A DNA stretch of 64,000 nt from Ursus arctos (taxonomy: Eukaryota > Chordata > Mammalia > Carnivora > Ursidae). The notes under the pieces are model-generated. The model was not told the DNA's origin. It did no database searches and saw only the letters and a list, made by a program, of their open reading frames with translations. The stretch is taken from positions 78,667,931 to 78,731,930 of the forward strand of contig NW_026622985.1 in NCBI RefSeq assembly GCF_023065955.2. Reading direction: 5' to 3'. Positions 46,336-57,269 of this stretch are shown piece after piece. Made by a program: the position numbers and the translations under genes. Each line of letters starts with the position of its first letter. Position 1 is the stretch's first letter.

Positions 46336-47025
46336 GGCAGTTTCTTATAAAATTAACCATACCACTATCATATGACATCATAATTGTCTCTTGGGTGTTT
46401 ATGCCAGAGAAATGGAAAACTTACATTCACACAAAAGCCTGTACAGAAATAGTCATAGCAGCCCTGTTTGTAATAGTCACTAGCCGAGGCAGCCCAGACG
46501 TCCTTCGACAGGTGGGGTCAACAGCAGGAGTAACCTCCATAGCACCGAACACGACTCAGCAATACAGAGGGATGAATCATTGATACATGAAACGATTTGG
46601 AGGAATCTCAAGGGAATTATGCTGGGTGAAAAATCCAATCCCAAAAAGCTACAGACTCTGTGATTCCATTTGTCATTCTTGAAATGAAAAAATTACAGAA
46701 ATGGGAAACAATTTAGGGACAAAAGGTATGGCAGGAGGGAGAAAGAAAGATGTGCTTATAAGAGGGAAACACGGGGATCGTCGTGATGACAGTGTTCAGG
46801 GTCTTGATTGTAGTGATAGATACACAAACCTACACATGTGATAAAACTGTATAGAACCAAACACACACACAGTACAGATCAAATGGGGACAGTCTGAATA
46901 AGAAAGGTGGGTTATACTAATGCCAATATCTAGCTTGTGATATTGTACTAAAATTTTGCAAGATGCTACCATTGGGGGGAAGTGAGTAAACAGTACATGG
47001 GATTTCTCTTCATTCTTTCTTTAAA

Positions 47026-47204
47026 AAAAAAAAAAGTTTATTTATTTGAGAGAAGGAGAGTGTGTGCTCATTGGGGGGGTGGGGCAGAGGGAGAACCAGA
47101 CTCCCTGCTGAGCAGGGAGCCCAACACAGGCTCCACCCTGGGACCCTGGGATCATGACCTGAGCCCAAGGCAGACACGAACCAGCTGAGCCACCCAGGCG
47201 CACC
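47026..47204 (-). mobile_element. SINEC, antisense, with unusual A run near its tail
   Basis: Reverse-complement body and head 'gagccacccaggcgcacc', but the left edge reads 'tttaaaaaaaaaaaaagttt', not poly(T). It looks like an expansion of the A in 'aaagatttta' after insertion. TSD not clear. Confidence 0.8.
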
Positions 47205-47261
47205 TCTTTGCATGATTTCTTGCAACTGCATGTGAACCTACCATTATCTCAATAAATTTTC

Positions 47262-47457
47262 TTTTTTTTTTTTAAGATTGTATTTATTTATTTGTCAGAG
47301 AGAGAGAGCACAAAGAGGCGGAGCAGCAGTCAGAGGGAGAGGGAGAAGCAGACTCCCCGATGATCAAGGAGTCTGATGCGGGACTTGATCCCAGGACCCT
47401 GGGATCATGACCTAAGCCGAAGGCAGCTGCTTAATGGACTGAGCCACCCAGGCACCC
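47262..47457 (-). mobile_element. SINEC, older copy, 14-bp TSD
   Basis: Antisense. TSD ctcaataaattttc is identical at 47248-47261 and 47458-47471, within the L1 tail. Confidence 0.95.
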
Positions 47458-47749
47458 CTCAATAAATTTTCGATTAAAAGAGGCATGTATTACTATCAAC
47501 GTACTAAAATAATATCTTCCCCTTTAACAGGCATTTTATGTCCCTCATACAAATACTATTAGCATTTTAGTAGAACTACTCTTGTAACTATTACAGATAG
47601 TTACATATTGGTATATACCGTTTTCAGTCATAGAGGAAAACTACCCTTAGTCAGGTATGATTCAGTACTCTAAATACCTGCTTTTTATTTTTGCCATGTA
47701 TACATTTCTGCATGCCCTACTCTACTAAACCCTTCATATCTACTACTGC

Positions 47750-48000
47750 AAGTAGAACGGTGGTTAAGGCCTCGGGCTCTAACATACGATTATCGGGGCC
47801 AAACCGAAGTTGCACTATTTATGATTTCTGTGAACTTAAGTTCTCCGTGACTTAGGTTCCTCCACAGAGAAATGGAGCGAAAACTAATAGCTACCTAAAA
47901 GGGTCATCGTGACAATTAAATGAGTTCATATGTGCATATGAAGACTGGACACAGAATCTTATACAGAGAAAACACTCGATAAATATTATGCATTATTCTG
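47750..48000 (-). mobile_element. MIR SINE, antisense
   Basis: 'gaacggtggttaaggcctcg', 'gtgaacttaagttctccgtg', 'gacaattaaatgagttcata' and 'aaacactcgataaatattat' give the reverse MIR order. Confidence 0.75.
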
Positions 48001-48420
48001 GTACATATCACTATTCCTGCTATTTTATCACTATCAGGGTATAGGGGTATATTAAGTGTATATATGTAGGTATATACTGTGACCGCACACAGATGGGAGC
48101 CACAAACCAAGGGGAGAAACTGTAGAGTGACGGCCATGCCAAGGTAAGGGACCACCCATCCTTGTGATGACATGAATGGGACCCCTTGCTGCCAGCTAAA
48201 TGACTTCTTCCCGGAAATCTCTTTATGCTCTGGACTACAAAGCCACTTTGCTCTCTCCCTTTCTCTCCTGATGCCCATGCTCCCACAGTCGCACGGCACA
48301 AACTAATCTCGTTGATTAAATTGAATTCAGGGTACCTCTAAATAGTAACAGATTATGTTTCCATGTTTGTTTGTACTTGATTTTTTTTGGGGGGGGAACT
48401 TAGAAGAGATGGTTTAGGTT
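48001..48420. other. unassigned sequence
   Basis: No element recognised. Frames of 93 and 127 codons on the minus strand have no recognised domain. Confidence 0.35.
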
Positions 48421-48800
48421 CGTAATAACAGAAAAGGCAAAAAGTTGTAACTTTAAAAAATTGTGGTAAAAAATATGTGACATAAAATTTACCATTTTAA
48501 CCATTGTTAGGTATACAGGTAAGCAGTGTTAACCATATTCACATTTTCATGCAACAGATACCCAGAACTTTTCATCTTGCAAAACTAAAACTCTATGCCC
48601 GTTAGAAGAACAGCTCCCTGTTTCCCTCCCCCGCAGTCCCTGGCAACCGCCATTCTACTTTCTGTTTCTCTGCGTTTGACCACCTTAGACACATCATAAG
48701 TGAAATCACAAAGTATTTGCCTTTTTGTGACTGGTTTATTTCACTTAGCATAACGTCCTCAAGCTTCATATATGTTATTCCTTCCTTTTCTAAGGCTGAA

Positions 48801-48834
48801 TAATATTCCATTATATACATATAATGGAATATTA
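48801..48834. repeat. 15-bp perfect inverted repeat (4-bp loop)
   Basis: taatattccattata (48801-48815) and its reverse complement tataatggaatatta (48820-48834). The latter word is repeated again around 48847 in a tandem duplication of about 27 bp. Confidence 0.95.
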
Positions 48835-48934
48835 TATATGGATATATATAATGGAATATTATATATGGATATATAATGGACATATGGATATCCATGGATA
48901 TTCAATGGATGAATGGATAAAGAAAATTTAGTAT

Positions 48935-49160
48935 TGGGGCGCCTGGGTGGCACAGCGGTTAAGCATCTGCCTTCGGCTCAGGGCGTGATCCCGGCGATCT
49001 GGGATCGAGCCCCACATCAGGCTCTTCTGCTATGAGCCTGCTTCTTCCTCTCCCACTCCCCCTGCTTGTGTTCCCTCTCTCGCTGGCTGTCTCTATCTCT
49101 GTCGAATAAATAAATAAAATCTTTAAAAAATAAAAAATAAAAAAATAAAAAATAAAAAAA
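48935..49160 (+). mobile_element. SINEC, bear-type, 16-bp TSD, inside the L1 inverted arm
   Basis: Complete element with a long A/TAAAA-rich tail. TSD aaagaaaatttagtat is identical at 48919-48934 and 49161-49176. The array begins directly after the right TSD. Confidence 0.96.
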
Positions 49161-49176
49161 AAAGAAAATTTAGTAT

Positions 49177-50490
49177 ATATATGTGTATATAGATGTGTAT
49201 ATATACAGATGTGTATATATATATAGATGTGTACATATATGTGTATATAGATATGTATATATATATGTGTATATATATGTGTATATAGATGTGTATATAT
49301 ATATAGATGTGTATATATATGTGTATATAGATGTGTATATATATATAGATGTGTATATATATAGATGTGTATATAGATGTGTATATAGATGTATATATAT
49401 AGATGTGTATATATATATAGATGTGTATATAGATGTGTATATAGATGTGTATATATATATAGATGTGTATATAGATGTGTATATATATAGAGATGTGTAT
49501 ATATATATAGATGTGTATATAGATGTGTATATATATATAGATGTGTATATATATATAGATGTGTATATAGATGTGTATATAGATGTGTATATATATAGAT
49601 GTGTATATAGATGTGTATATATATATAGATGTGTATATAGATGTGTATATATATATGTGTATATAGATGTGTATATAGATGTATATATATATAGATGTGT
49701 ATATATATATAGATGTGTATATAGATGTGTATATAGATGTGTATATATATATAGATGTGTATATAGATGTGTATATATATATAGATGTGTATATAGATGT
49801 GTATATATATATATATAGATGTGTATATATATATAGATGTGTATATAGATGTGTATATAGATGTGTATATATATAGATGCGTATATATATATAGATGTGT
49901 ATATAGATGTGTATATAGATGTGTATATATATAGATGTGTATATAGATGTGTATATATATATAGATGTGTATATAGATGTGTATATATATGTGTATATAG
50001 ATGTGTATATAGATGTATATATATATAGATGTGTATATATATATAGATGTGTATATAGATGTGTATATATATATGTGTATATAGATGTGTATATATATAG
50101 ATGTGTATATAGATGTGTATATATATATAGATGTGTATGTAGATGTGTGTATATAGATGTGTATATATATAGATGTGTATATAGATGTGTATATATATAT
50201 GTGTATATAGATGTGTATATATATAGATGTGTATATAGATGTGTATATATATATAGATGTGTATGTAGATGTGTGTATATAGATGTGTATATATATAGAT
50301 GTGTATATAGATGTGTATATAGATGTATATATATATAGATGTGTATATATATATAGATGTGTATATAGATGTGTATATATATGTGTGCATATAGATGTGT
50401 ATATATATACACAATATATATATTGTATATATGTACACATATATATGTACATATACATATATACGTGTTTACATATATATATATATACAC
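49177..50490 (+). repeat. 1.3-kb TA-rich tandem array, unit GATGTGTATA(TA)n
   Basis: Units start GATGTG and are mostly 12 bp (gatgtgtatata) or about 16-18 bp with extra TA, all in one orientation from about 49190 to 50405. After that, mixed TATATACACA words follow. A 126-bp higher-order period is visible at 50046-50321. Reading it in frame gives hundreds of Y/I/T/H codons on either strand, which are not genes. It grew at the L1 'tatatatacacaat' position. Confidence 0.97.
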
Positions 50491-50700
50491 AATAAATTTT
50501 CTTTTTCCATTCATCCACTGATGAACATTTGGATTGCTTCTACCTCTTGGCTATTATGCACAATGCTGCTATGAACATGGGCATGCAAACACATATCTCT
50601 TTGAGATCTTGCCTTAAGTTCCTTTTTTTTTTTCCTGCTTTAAATTCTTTTGGATATATACCCAAAAGTGAGATTGCTGGATCGTGTGGTATATCAACCC

Positions 50701-51180
50701 TGCCCATGACACTCAAAACACAAGAGCAAAAAGGGTGTTAGTTCTTTATCCAATCTACCTCCTATTTTCATGATATGCAGACCTTGACTCCTCCACGCCT
50801 GCCTCACAGAGCAACCCCACCCCAGTTGCTGGCTAGTCCTCCAAAGACAGTAGGGCAATATTGATGACTTTGCCCCTCACAGCTGGCCTTTGGCCCCTGG
50901 GGTCCAATCGGAGCTGTCTTGACTTTGTGTCTCCTGGTTTCGGCTTTCTGAGTCATAATCAGAATCTGGGGACTTCTTCCACAGCTTCTGGCAAGTCGCT
51001 AGTCTTTCTAGTATTATCTCAGCACAATTCCTGGTGCCAAATACGTGCAATTGTAAGCTAAAGCTCTAGCCTCGACATTCAGCTGCCATAGGTCTGGGGT
51101 CTAACGTAGCTTCAGCCACGAACAGTGGGGATGACTGTAAATGTGCCCCATCCAAATATCTCAGCACGTACTATGACGTC
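50701..51180. other. unassigned sequence
   Basis: No element recognised. No gene. Confidence 0.35.
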
Positions 51181-52167
51181 ATTAGCATCCCCCTTGTGTG
51201 TTAATGGAATTGGCTTCCTTACACTCTACGTTTGAAGCCTCCTACTATGTGAAGCAATTTTATAGTCATCATGGTTAGATCACTACCATGTGCAAATCTC
51301 TTTTAGGTTTCCAGGACCCAATTGCAATATGGCGGAGGCCAGGTGGGGCAGGGTCCTCCACACCACCAAGCAGTTCTTGGGACACCAACTGAGTGTCTAT
51401 GAATTCAACTCAATTCTGACACTATCTACCCCTAGATAGCAGGTTGGGGGCGCAGGTTGGGGCGCAGGTTGGGGGCGCAGGTTGGGGGCGCAGTCCCACA
51501 AGATCCCCCTCCCCCAACTTCACACACCAGTAGCAAGCCCAGGTGGTTACCTGGTTTCTGACCAACCCACTACAGATTGGAGGTTCCCACAACCCCCTCC
51601 TTGTATTTCAGACTCAAATCATAAATCCAGGTTGTTACTGTACTTCTGACCAACTGGCTATAAATCTGAGGTTCCCAAGATCTTTCCTTAAGTTTAATTT
51701 TCTAGGGCAGCTCACAGAACTCAGGAAACCTGTTACTCACTAGATCACCAACTTACTCTAAAAGGATAAAACTCAGGAACAGCCAGATGGAAGAGATGCC
51801 TGGGGCGAGGGGAAGAGGGACAGAGCTTCCGTTGCCCTCTCCCAGGCATGCCACTCACCCCAATCTCCCCAAGTTTATCAACCTGGAAGCTCTCTGAACT
51901 CTGTCCTTTTGCGTTTTTATGGAAGCTTCATTACATAGTCTGATTGACAGAACTCGATCTCCAGCCACTCTCCCTTCCCCAGAGGTCTGGAGGGACAGCA
52001 AGTTCCAACCCTCTGATCACAGAATTAGCCGCCTTTATTGCCGTCATCACCTAGGAAATTCTGAGGGTTCTAGGAGCTCTGTGCCAAAACAGGACCAAGA
52101 CCAAATATACTGTATTTATTATTATAAACCACAATGTCACATCGTCCAACTGCTGAGAACTCAGTAT
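51181..52167 (+). repeat. LTR-like old repeat, family uncertain
   Basis: 'aacagccagatggaagagat', 'tcaacctggaagctctctga', 'tttttatggaagcttcatta' and 'ctaggagctctgtgccaaaa' occur in the order of a common LTR-type repeat. A minisatellite interrupts it near 51439. Family not named. Confidence 0.45.
51439..51492 (+). repeat. GC-rich minisatellite, unit about 13 bp (gcgcaggttgggg)
   Basis: About four units of 'cgcaggttggggg' with one unit a G shorter. GC-rich in an AT-rich setting, and so distinctive. Confidence 0.95.
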
Positions 52168-52181
52168 TCATCTCTACCTTG

Positions 52182-52382
52182 TTTTTTTTTTTTTAAGATT
52201 TTATTTATTTATTTGACAGAGATAGAGACAGCCAGCGAGAGAGGGAACACAAGCAGGGGGAGTGGGAGAGGAAGAAGCAGGCTCATAGCGGAGGAGCCTG
52301 ACGTGGGGCTCGATCCCAGAATGCTGGGATCACGCCCTGAGCCAAAGGCAGACGCTTAACCGCTGTGCCACCCAGGCGCCCC
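52182..52382 (-). mobile_element. SINEC, bear-type, 14-bp TSD
   Basis: Antisense, complete. TSD tcatctctaccttg at 52168-52181 and 52383-52396 is identical. Confidence 0.96.
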
Positions 52383-52396
52383 TCATCTCTACCTTG

Positions 52397-54389
52397 TAAC
52401 TAGATTAACTGAGTCCGGGAAATCAGGATTATTTTCTCCAGTACCAACAGTCAGAGTCGAAGTTTCCTTCCTTTCAGATGCAATGTTGCTCAAAAGAGCA
52501 GTTGGTCCTATCTGGGAAACTAGACAACAAGGAAGGCCCAATCCCCGAATAGACTTGAGAATACAGGATGGCAAGCCAGCTGCAGGTGTTGCGAGCATAG
52601 CTTCTCCCCCCTTGACCTTGACCCCTGTGTCATTCCTTTTTACCTGTGCTTTCACCAGACAGGTGCTTACATTGTCAGCCCCATCCACAGAGAAAAAAGA
52701 AGTTAGACTAAGCCCAAAGAATTCAGTCTGTAAACTCAATCTAAAAGTCTGATATTCAAGCCACCACTTTGGGTGATGGTCTAAAAACCAGCAGCCTGGT
52801 GAGACAAGGAGCTCTGCTCAGCCTTGAACAAGTGCTTTTGGTCACAGTCACAGGCTCTCCAAAGAAAAAGAAGGAATCAACTGCTTACCCTACTCAGTTC
52901 TCTCGGGGTGGCTGACACCCCACAAAACAACCGGGCCCCAGCCTCCGTGACACCCGGACGTGCAAAGAGAAGGGCCGAGTATACTATATAGCTGTTGCAT
53001 CTTTTAAATGAAGATAATTTTTCAGAGGCTACAATGGAGGCTGGTGAAAGAATTAATATGGCCCTTTTTAGAGCCAGTGACTGTGTCCAAAAAAAGATAC
53101 GCGCTAACATTTAGCCAATATATTCCTCACCATTGACTACTTTCCCTGTCCATTCTAAGACATTCATTATCAGGTAATTTCAACCCAATGCCATCATTTT
53201 ACACTTTGTTGCAGAGTTAGGCTGAAACGACATCAGCTCTGGTCCATTCTCACGATCAGATAAATGGGTGTAGAAGCAGTTCTCTGTATATAGAAAGCTT
53301 TCATTATAATGTACTTTTGCTGGCATTTTTTAAGGGGGAGAGGAAGCTGACAATATTCAAACACTAAATCAGAGCCTTAAGTACAGCAGGAGAGGAGACG
53401 CCAAAACCCTGCGGCGGATCGCATCCCAACACTGACATCTGTTGGCTACAAGCGTGCTGGATCTTCCGGTCCCTCCTTTCCCTGCGATGCAGGCCAGCTC
53501 CTTCTAAACCAGATCTCTTAGCAGCCCTGGGCCATTTGAGGTACGTTCTGTCTTTCATTCCTAATAGATCGCAAACTTGTGTTCAGAGTTTCTCATGTTA
53601 GCCTTCAACTCTCTCATGTAACAAGACTTTATGCCATTTTAATTCTTTTCTAAAACAAATCAAACATTCGTGGATGCAACACCCGCTTCCATGCAAACGC
53701 AAGCTGCATAAATGAGAAGTGTCATTCTCCTGATACAGTTTTGAAATGTACATCACGAGGAAGATTACACAAAACATGCTTGTTGACACATCAGCTTGTC
53801 CCCCACACAAATGCTTCCTGCTCTTCGCCTGCTAACTACTCTCTCCTCCTTGCTTGGCTCCATCCTCCTCTGTGTTCTTCTTTTCTCCAGGATCCTACAC
53901 TCCCCTTTTTCTTCCTCTGCCTAACCATGAGGACCCACAAAGACTCCCTCTCCAGGCCTCCGGAGGCCTTTTAATGCACAGCGTCTGTGGAACTGTATCT
54001 AAGCACATGGTTTAACAACCCACAGAATAAGAACACCCTGACCTTTCCTCGCTTATATTCCCTAAGTTTTCAAAGTCTTAGAATAAGAGGGATTACCTCC
54101 AAAGCCCCCAATTTAATGCTATGTTTTAGCAATATTAATCAATATCTGTATCAATATCAATAACTTTATCATAAACACTGAGCTATTGTCCTTTTCTGAA
54201 TCAACACCCCATTCCAGCTCCCCCACTTCTACCAAATGCAACACTATCCTCCCAGGCCCTTAACTGCAGTCGGACACGGTGTCGTTGTTGGCTCCCCTTT
54301 TTTCTCTCCCACAACATTCCTGATCCCTCCCCCCAGCAGGAGGCCTGACCCCCATCCCACCGCCTCTCACCTAGACAGAGACAACAGAA
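52397..54389. other. unassigned sequence
   Basis: About 2 kb of mixed composition with no repeat I recognise. Frames up to about 116 codons (minus, 52389-52739) lack domains. Best available candidate for single-copy sequence, but nothing supports a gene. Confidence 0.4.
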
Positions 54390-54760
54390 CGTTCTTCCTC
54401 TTTCATGATAACAATTACCATCTATGTGCTGAGGACTCCCACATCCCCTTCTCCAGCCTCGACCTCTCCCCTAAACTCCAGACCCATAATCCACAGAATC
54501 TGCAACTGCTCTTCTTCACGTGGCTAGCCCCCTGGGGTATCTGAAACTCCACATACCTAAAATCAAACTCCCATTCTTTCCTCCCTCCCCCACAAACTAC
54601 CCCCTTTCCTCTGTTCCTTATCTCTGTAAACAGAGAGATTATTAGCTTTGCCATCCAAGCCAAAAACCTGGTAGTCATCCCCGATTTCATCTGTCCCTCA
54701 GCGTATCCGTCAATCACAGAAGCGTGATTAATTCACCTGCTGATTCCAGCTCCGGGATTA
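54390..54760 (-). repeat. fragment of the old dispersed repeat family, antisense
   Basis: 'atctatgtgctgaggactcc', 'cagcctcgacctctccccta', 'aaaatcaaactcccattctt' and 'aacctggtagtcatccccga' match the reverse complement of the 30850-31640 family. Confidence 0.45.
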
Positions 54761-54839
54761 CTCTTTATTTCACTCGTGTCTCACCAACCCAACGGCAGCA
54801 GAGACCACGGTCTGCCACCTAAGATTTGGACTCCTCTCC

Positions 54840-55240
54840 TATAGCATGGAATTTTCACAGGGAAACAGCTGTCCAGACAGAAGCTGTATTTTCTAAGCCC
54901 CAGTATCTGGCGTGGGGAAGAGAGCACATGATTAGTTGTTGCCCACGGACTAGAAGCTGATGTGACTTGTACTACTCAGCATTTACAAAGCAGATGGACA
55001 TCCCCAAGGCTCTTTCCTCATCCACTAGCAGAATGGAGTGGACTCTGGGGTCTTAGAGGATGATGGGACCATGCGAGAGAAGGAGCCTCGGTCTCCGAAT
55101 GAGACCCAGAACACCATCCACCAGGAATACCTGTATTGGGCTGTGACACAGAATGGACCAAATTTTTGTTGTGTTGAGCCACGGAGAGTTCTGGGCTTGT
55201 CTGTTACAGCACCTGAAGCACTCTCTGACACTCCCTAGGT
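54840..55240 (+). repeat. LTR-like old repeat (3' part), family uncertain
   Basis: 'gatgggaccatgcgagagaa', 'tttttgttgtgttgagccac' and 'ttgtctgttacagcacctga' recall the end of an ERVL/MaLR-type LTR. Frames here are short. Confidence 0.45.
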
Positions 55241-55289
55241 CAGGGCATCATCACTGCTCTCCCAGGTTATTGCAGGTGACTCTCAGCCG

Positions 55290-55415
55290 ACTCTGTGCCT
55301 TTAGTCTTGTCTGCCCGCCCTGTAGCATGTAAGGTCCACAGAAGCAGAGGCTGGCTCTGCTTGTTCGGTGGGTCCCCATCAGGGAGCACAGCGCCTGGTA
55401 TACAGTAAATGACTA
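55290..55415 (+). mobile_element. L2 LINE 3' end
   Basis: 'catgtaaggtccacagaagc', 'gggagcacagcgcctggtat' and 'acagtaaatgactaggatcc' follow the L2 3' tail order. Confidence 0.55.
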
Positions 55416-56109
55416 GGATCCTTCCTTCCCAATTTCTCCCTAGTTCATACTCTCCTCTCTTGGTTTCTATTGCATCATGCCCCTTTCCCTCTTATCCTAC
55501 CATACACATTCTCTCTCTCTCTCTCTCTCTCTGACCGGGGGTCCACCTGAGCCCTCCTTCGAGTCCTGCCATCCAATCCCCTCCCATTCCTTCCTCCCAA
55601 GGCCCTTTCCTCTTAAGTTGCTTATAGCTCAGCTTCCGTGCATTTTTCTCTAACTTTAGCTAGGACTGATTACTCTAACATTTAGCTATCCCCTTGTATT
55701 ATGTGCCTTGGCCTAGACCTCCCGTTGCATTTGCAATTAACCCTTTGTGTCTGGGCTGTATTCTGTCCCATGTCCTGCGCGACCTTACACACTCCTGAGG
55801 GAAGGACGGAGGTTCACTCCACAGAGCTTCTCAGCAAATGCTCAGTAAATGCCGCCCACTGAAGCCAATACTTCGCTTTAAACAATACTCTACCCAGCAC
55901 CTTCCAGAGGCCTCTGTGTCCAAACGGGTCTTTTTCCATATATTTGAATTAGAGGGACTTAAATAAATTATACATAAATCTAAAATGAAACACAGCCTTT
56001 ACAAACAAAAACATCTCTCCATTCCCTCCTTTGTGACTATGGAGTTTTCCAAAGGGAAATAGATTGTTAGAGTAGGAAATAAGCAATTCGTTCCAATGTA
56101 TAGTTACCA
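55416..56109. other. unassigned sequence with (CT)n
   Basis: A CT run lies at about 55509-55532. A weak L2-like 'ctcagcaaatgctcagtaaat' lies at 55826. Otherwise unrecognised. Confidence 0.35.
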
Positions 56110-56220
56110 TTAATAACAATTAATAGTAAAAATTATAGTCTAGTGTCTAATAAACCAGTGCCTGCACACACAGTAAATGCTCTGTCAGACATCTCATTTA
56201 ATTCTAACAACCTATAAAGC
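56110..56220 (+). mobile_element. MIR SINE fragment
   Basis: 'cacagtaaatgctctgtcag' and 'catttaattctaacaaccta' match the MIR core, short and diverged. Confidence 0.5.
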
Positions 56221-57242
56221 GGTTTTCTTGCTGTTTCTGAATTTTATCAACTTCTTCCTGAACTTCCTTTCTCGAGTCCAGAACTGAGGGAGGGAGCTCT
56301 TCTTAAGACATCTGAAAGGCTCACTGCCGAGGCCTCTGAAAGACAAGGGGTCTGGGAAGCATTCCAGCACGTAGCTTGAGAAGAAGCACCAGAGGTGGTC
56401 AGCCTCAGAGAAGATTCTCCTACCTTCACAGGATGGCCGCTGGGAAGGTAGAGAGAAATCCTGCAGATGCAATGCCTGGTCCCCATACAGACACCATTAC
56501 CACTGCTGTAACCCACCCATGTCCTATGCTCCTTTCATCACACAGTCCATACATCAATGTCAGCCAGGTGGCCAGTCAAGTGACATGTGTCATCTTAAGC
56601 ACGTGGGAGTGGTGCACCCAGCATTCCGAGGATGCGGACACACAGGCCAGCCTGGGACCAAAGTCCCTTCAAACCATTCCATGCAGCACCCCTCAAAGAG
56701 AGACATAACCTAGCTCTCAAGTGAATTTGTGAAAGCTTTCAGGCGTGCCTTACACGCATTTGAAAAATTATTTTTCACGTACGAGCTGTACATTATCTGT
56801 GTGCAGCCATCCTATACACTACCCTGCACAAAAATAACCGATTACTTATGAGTGACAGAGTAATTGGCACTACCCTGGTTATTCAGCTATCTTTATGCAT
56901 TATAATTACCAGCTTCAGTACACTAGACAGAATTTAATGTTCTTGAAAATTAATATTATTGAAGGACTTGATACAAAAGCATGTAATGTTCTTAAATTAA
57001 AAACTTGTCGCACACTGATAGAGTCTCACATTGTGGGCTATTTATCAACATTTGGTTTTCATCACTTCGAACCTTTTTATCAAGGTACAGAGCCTGGAGC
57101 TCATGTCAATTCAGTACAACGGAATTCTAACCACTCACAATCGGAATTAAAGTTTGCGATAATAATATTACGTGTCTAATGTCTTGGAGACCTAGAATCT
57201 TTTGCCTGCTGACCTGCATTATAGCTGTGAGTTCCTTGAAAG
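56221..57242. other. unassigned sequence, possible conserved non-coding DNA near 56740-57180
   Basis: Two minus-strand and two plus-strand frames (56212-56713) overlap without domain support. From 56740 the AT-rich 'acacgcatttgaaaaattat', 'ccgattacttatgagtgaca' and 'gcattataattaccagcttc' are repeat-free and homeodomain-like in composition. Confidence 0.3.
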
Positions 57243-57269
57243 CAAAAAAAAAAAAAAAAAAAAAAAAAA
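57243..57269 (+). repeat. poly(A) run of about 27 A
   Basis: A long homopolymer following 'gagttccttgaaagc'. It could be a retrocopy tail, but no recognisable body precedes it. Confidence 0.9.

Larger units (their letters stand above)
45360..47490 (+). mobile_element. old L1 ORF2/3' UTR hosting a solo LTR and two SINEs
   Basis: 'gcaaacc...cagacaaaagactaagatctaag' region, 'ccattagaaaatgggcgaaa', 'tcagggaaagacaaatgaaa', 'gcagtttcttataaaattaa', 'gtcattcttgaaatgaaaaa', then the L1 tail 'ctcaataaattttcgattaa'. It is highly diverged. Interruptions at 45954-46335 (LTR), 47026-47204 and 47262-47457 (SINEs). Confidence 0.75.
48421..50700 (-). mobile_element. antisense L1, 3' UTR and C-terminal ORF2, rearranged around a giant array
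   Basis: Left part: 'acataaaatttaccatttta', 'ggcaaccgccattctacttt', 'tatttcacttagcataacgt', 'ctgaataatattccattata' (antisense 3' UTR and ORF2 end). Right part: 'attttctttttccattcatc', 'ctcttggctattatgcacaa', 'gagattgctggatcgtgtgg' (antisense ORF2). Between them are inverted and duplicated L1 pieces, a SINE and the TA-rich array, so the element is broken and rearranged. Confidence 0.85.

Noticed and set aside
49183..50338. Plus-strand frames of up to 211 codons rich in V/Y/I/D.
   Set aside because: The same array read in the other direction. Not coding.
49177..50490. A CRISPR-like or satellite centromere array.
   Set aside because: No unique spacers, and the unit is a short TA-rich slip product within an L1. 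No centromere alpha-like monomer.
48959..50518. A minus-strand open frame of about 519 codons, with others of 463 and 422 codons overlapping it.
   Set aside because: It reads [14 protein letters not shown] residues only because the TA-rich array has no in-frame stop. It starts in array or L1 and ends in a SINE. No start context, domain or composition of a real protein.
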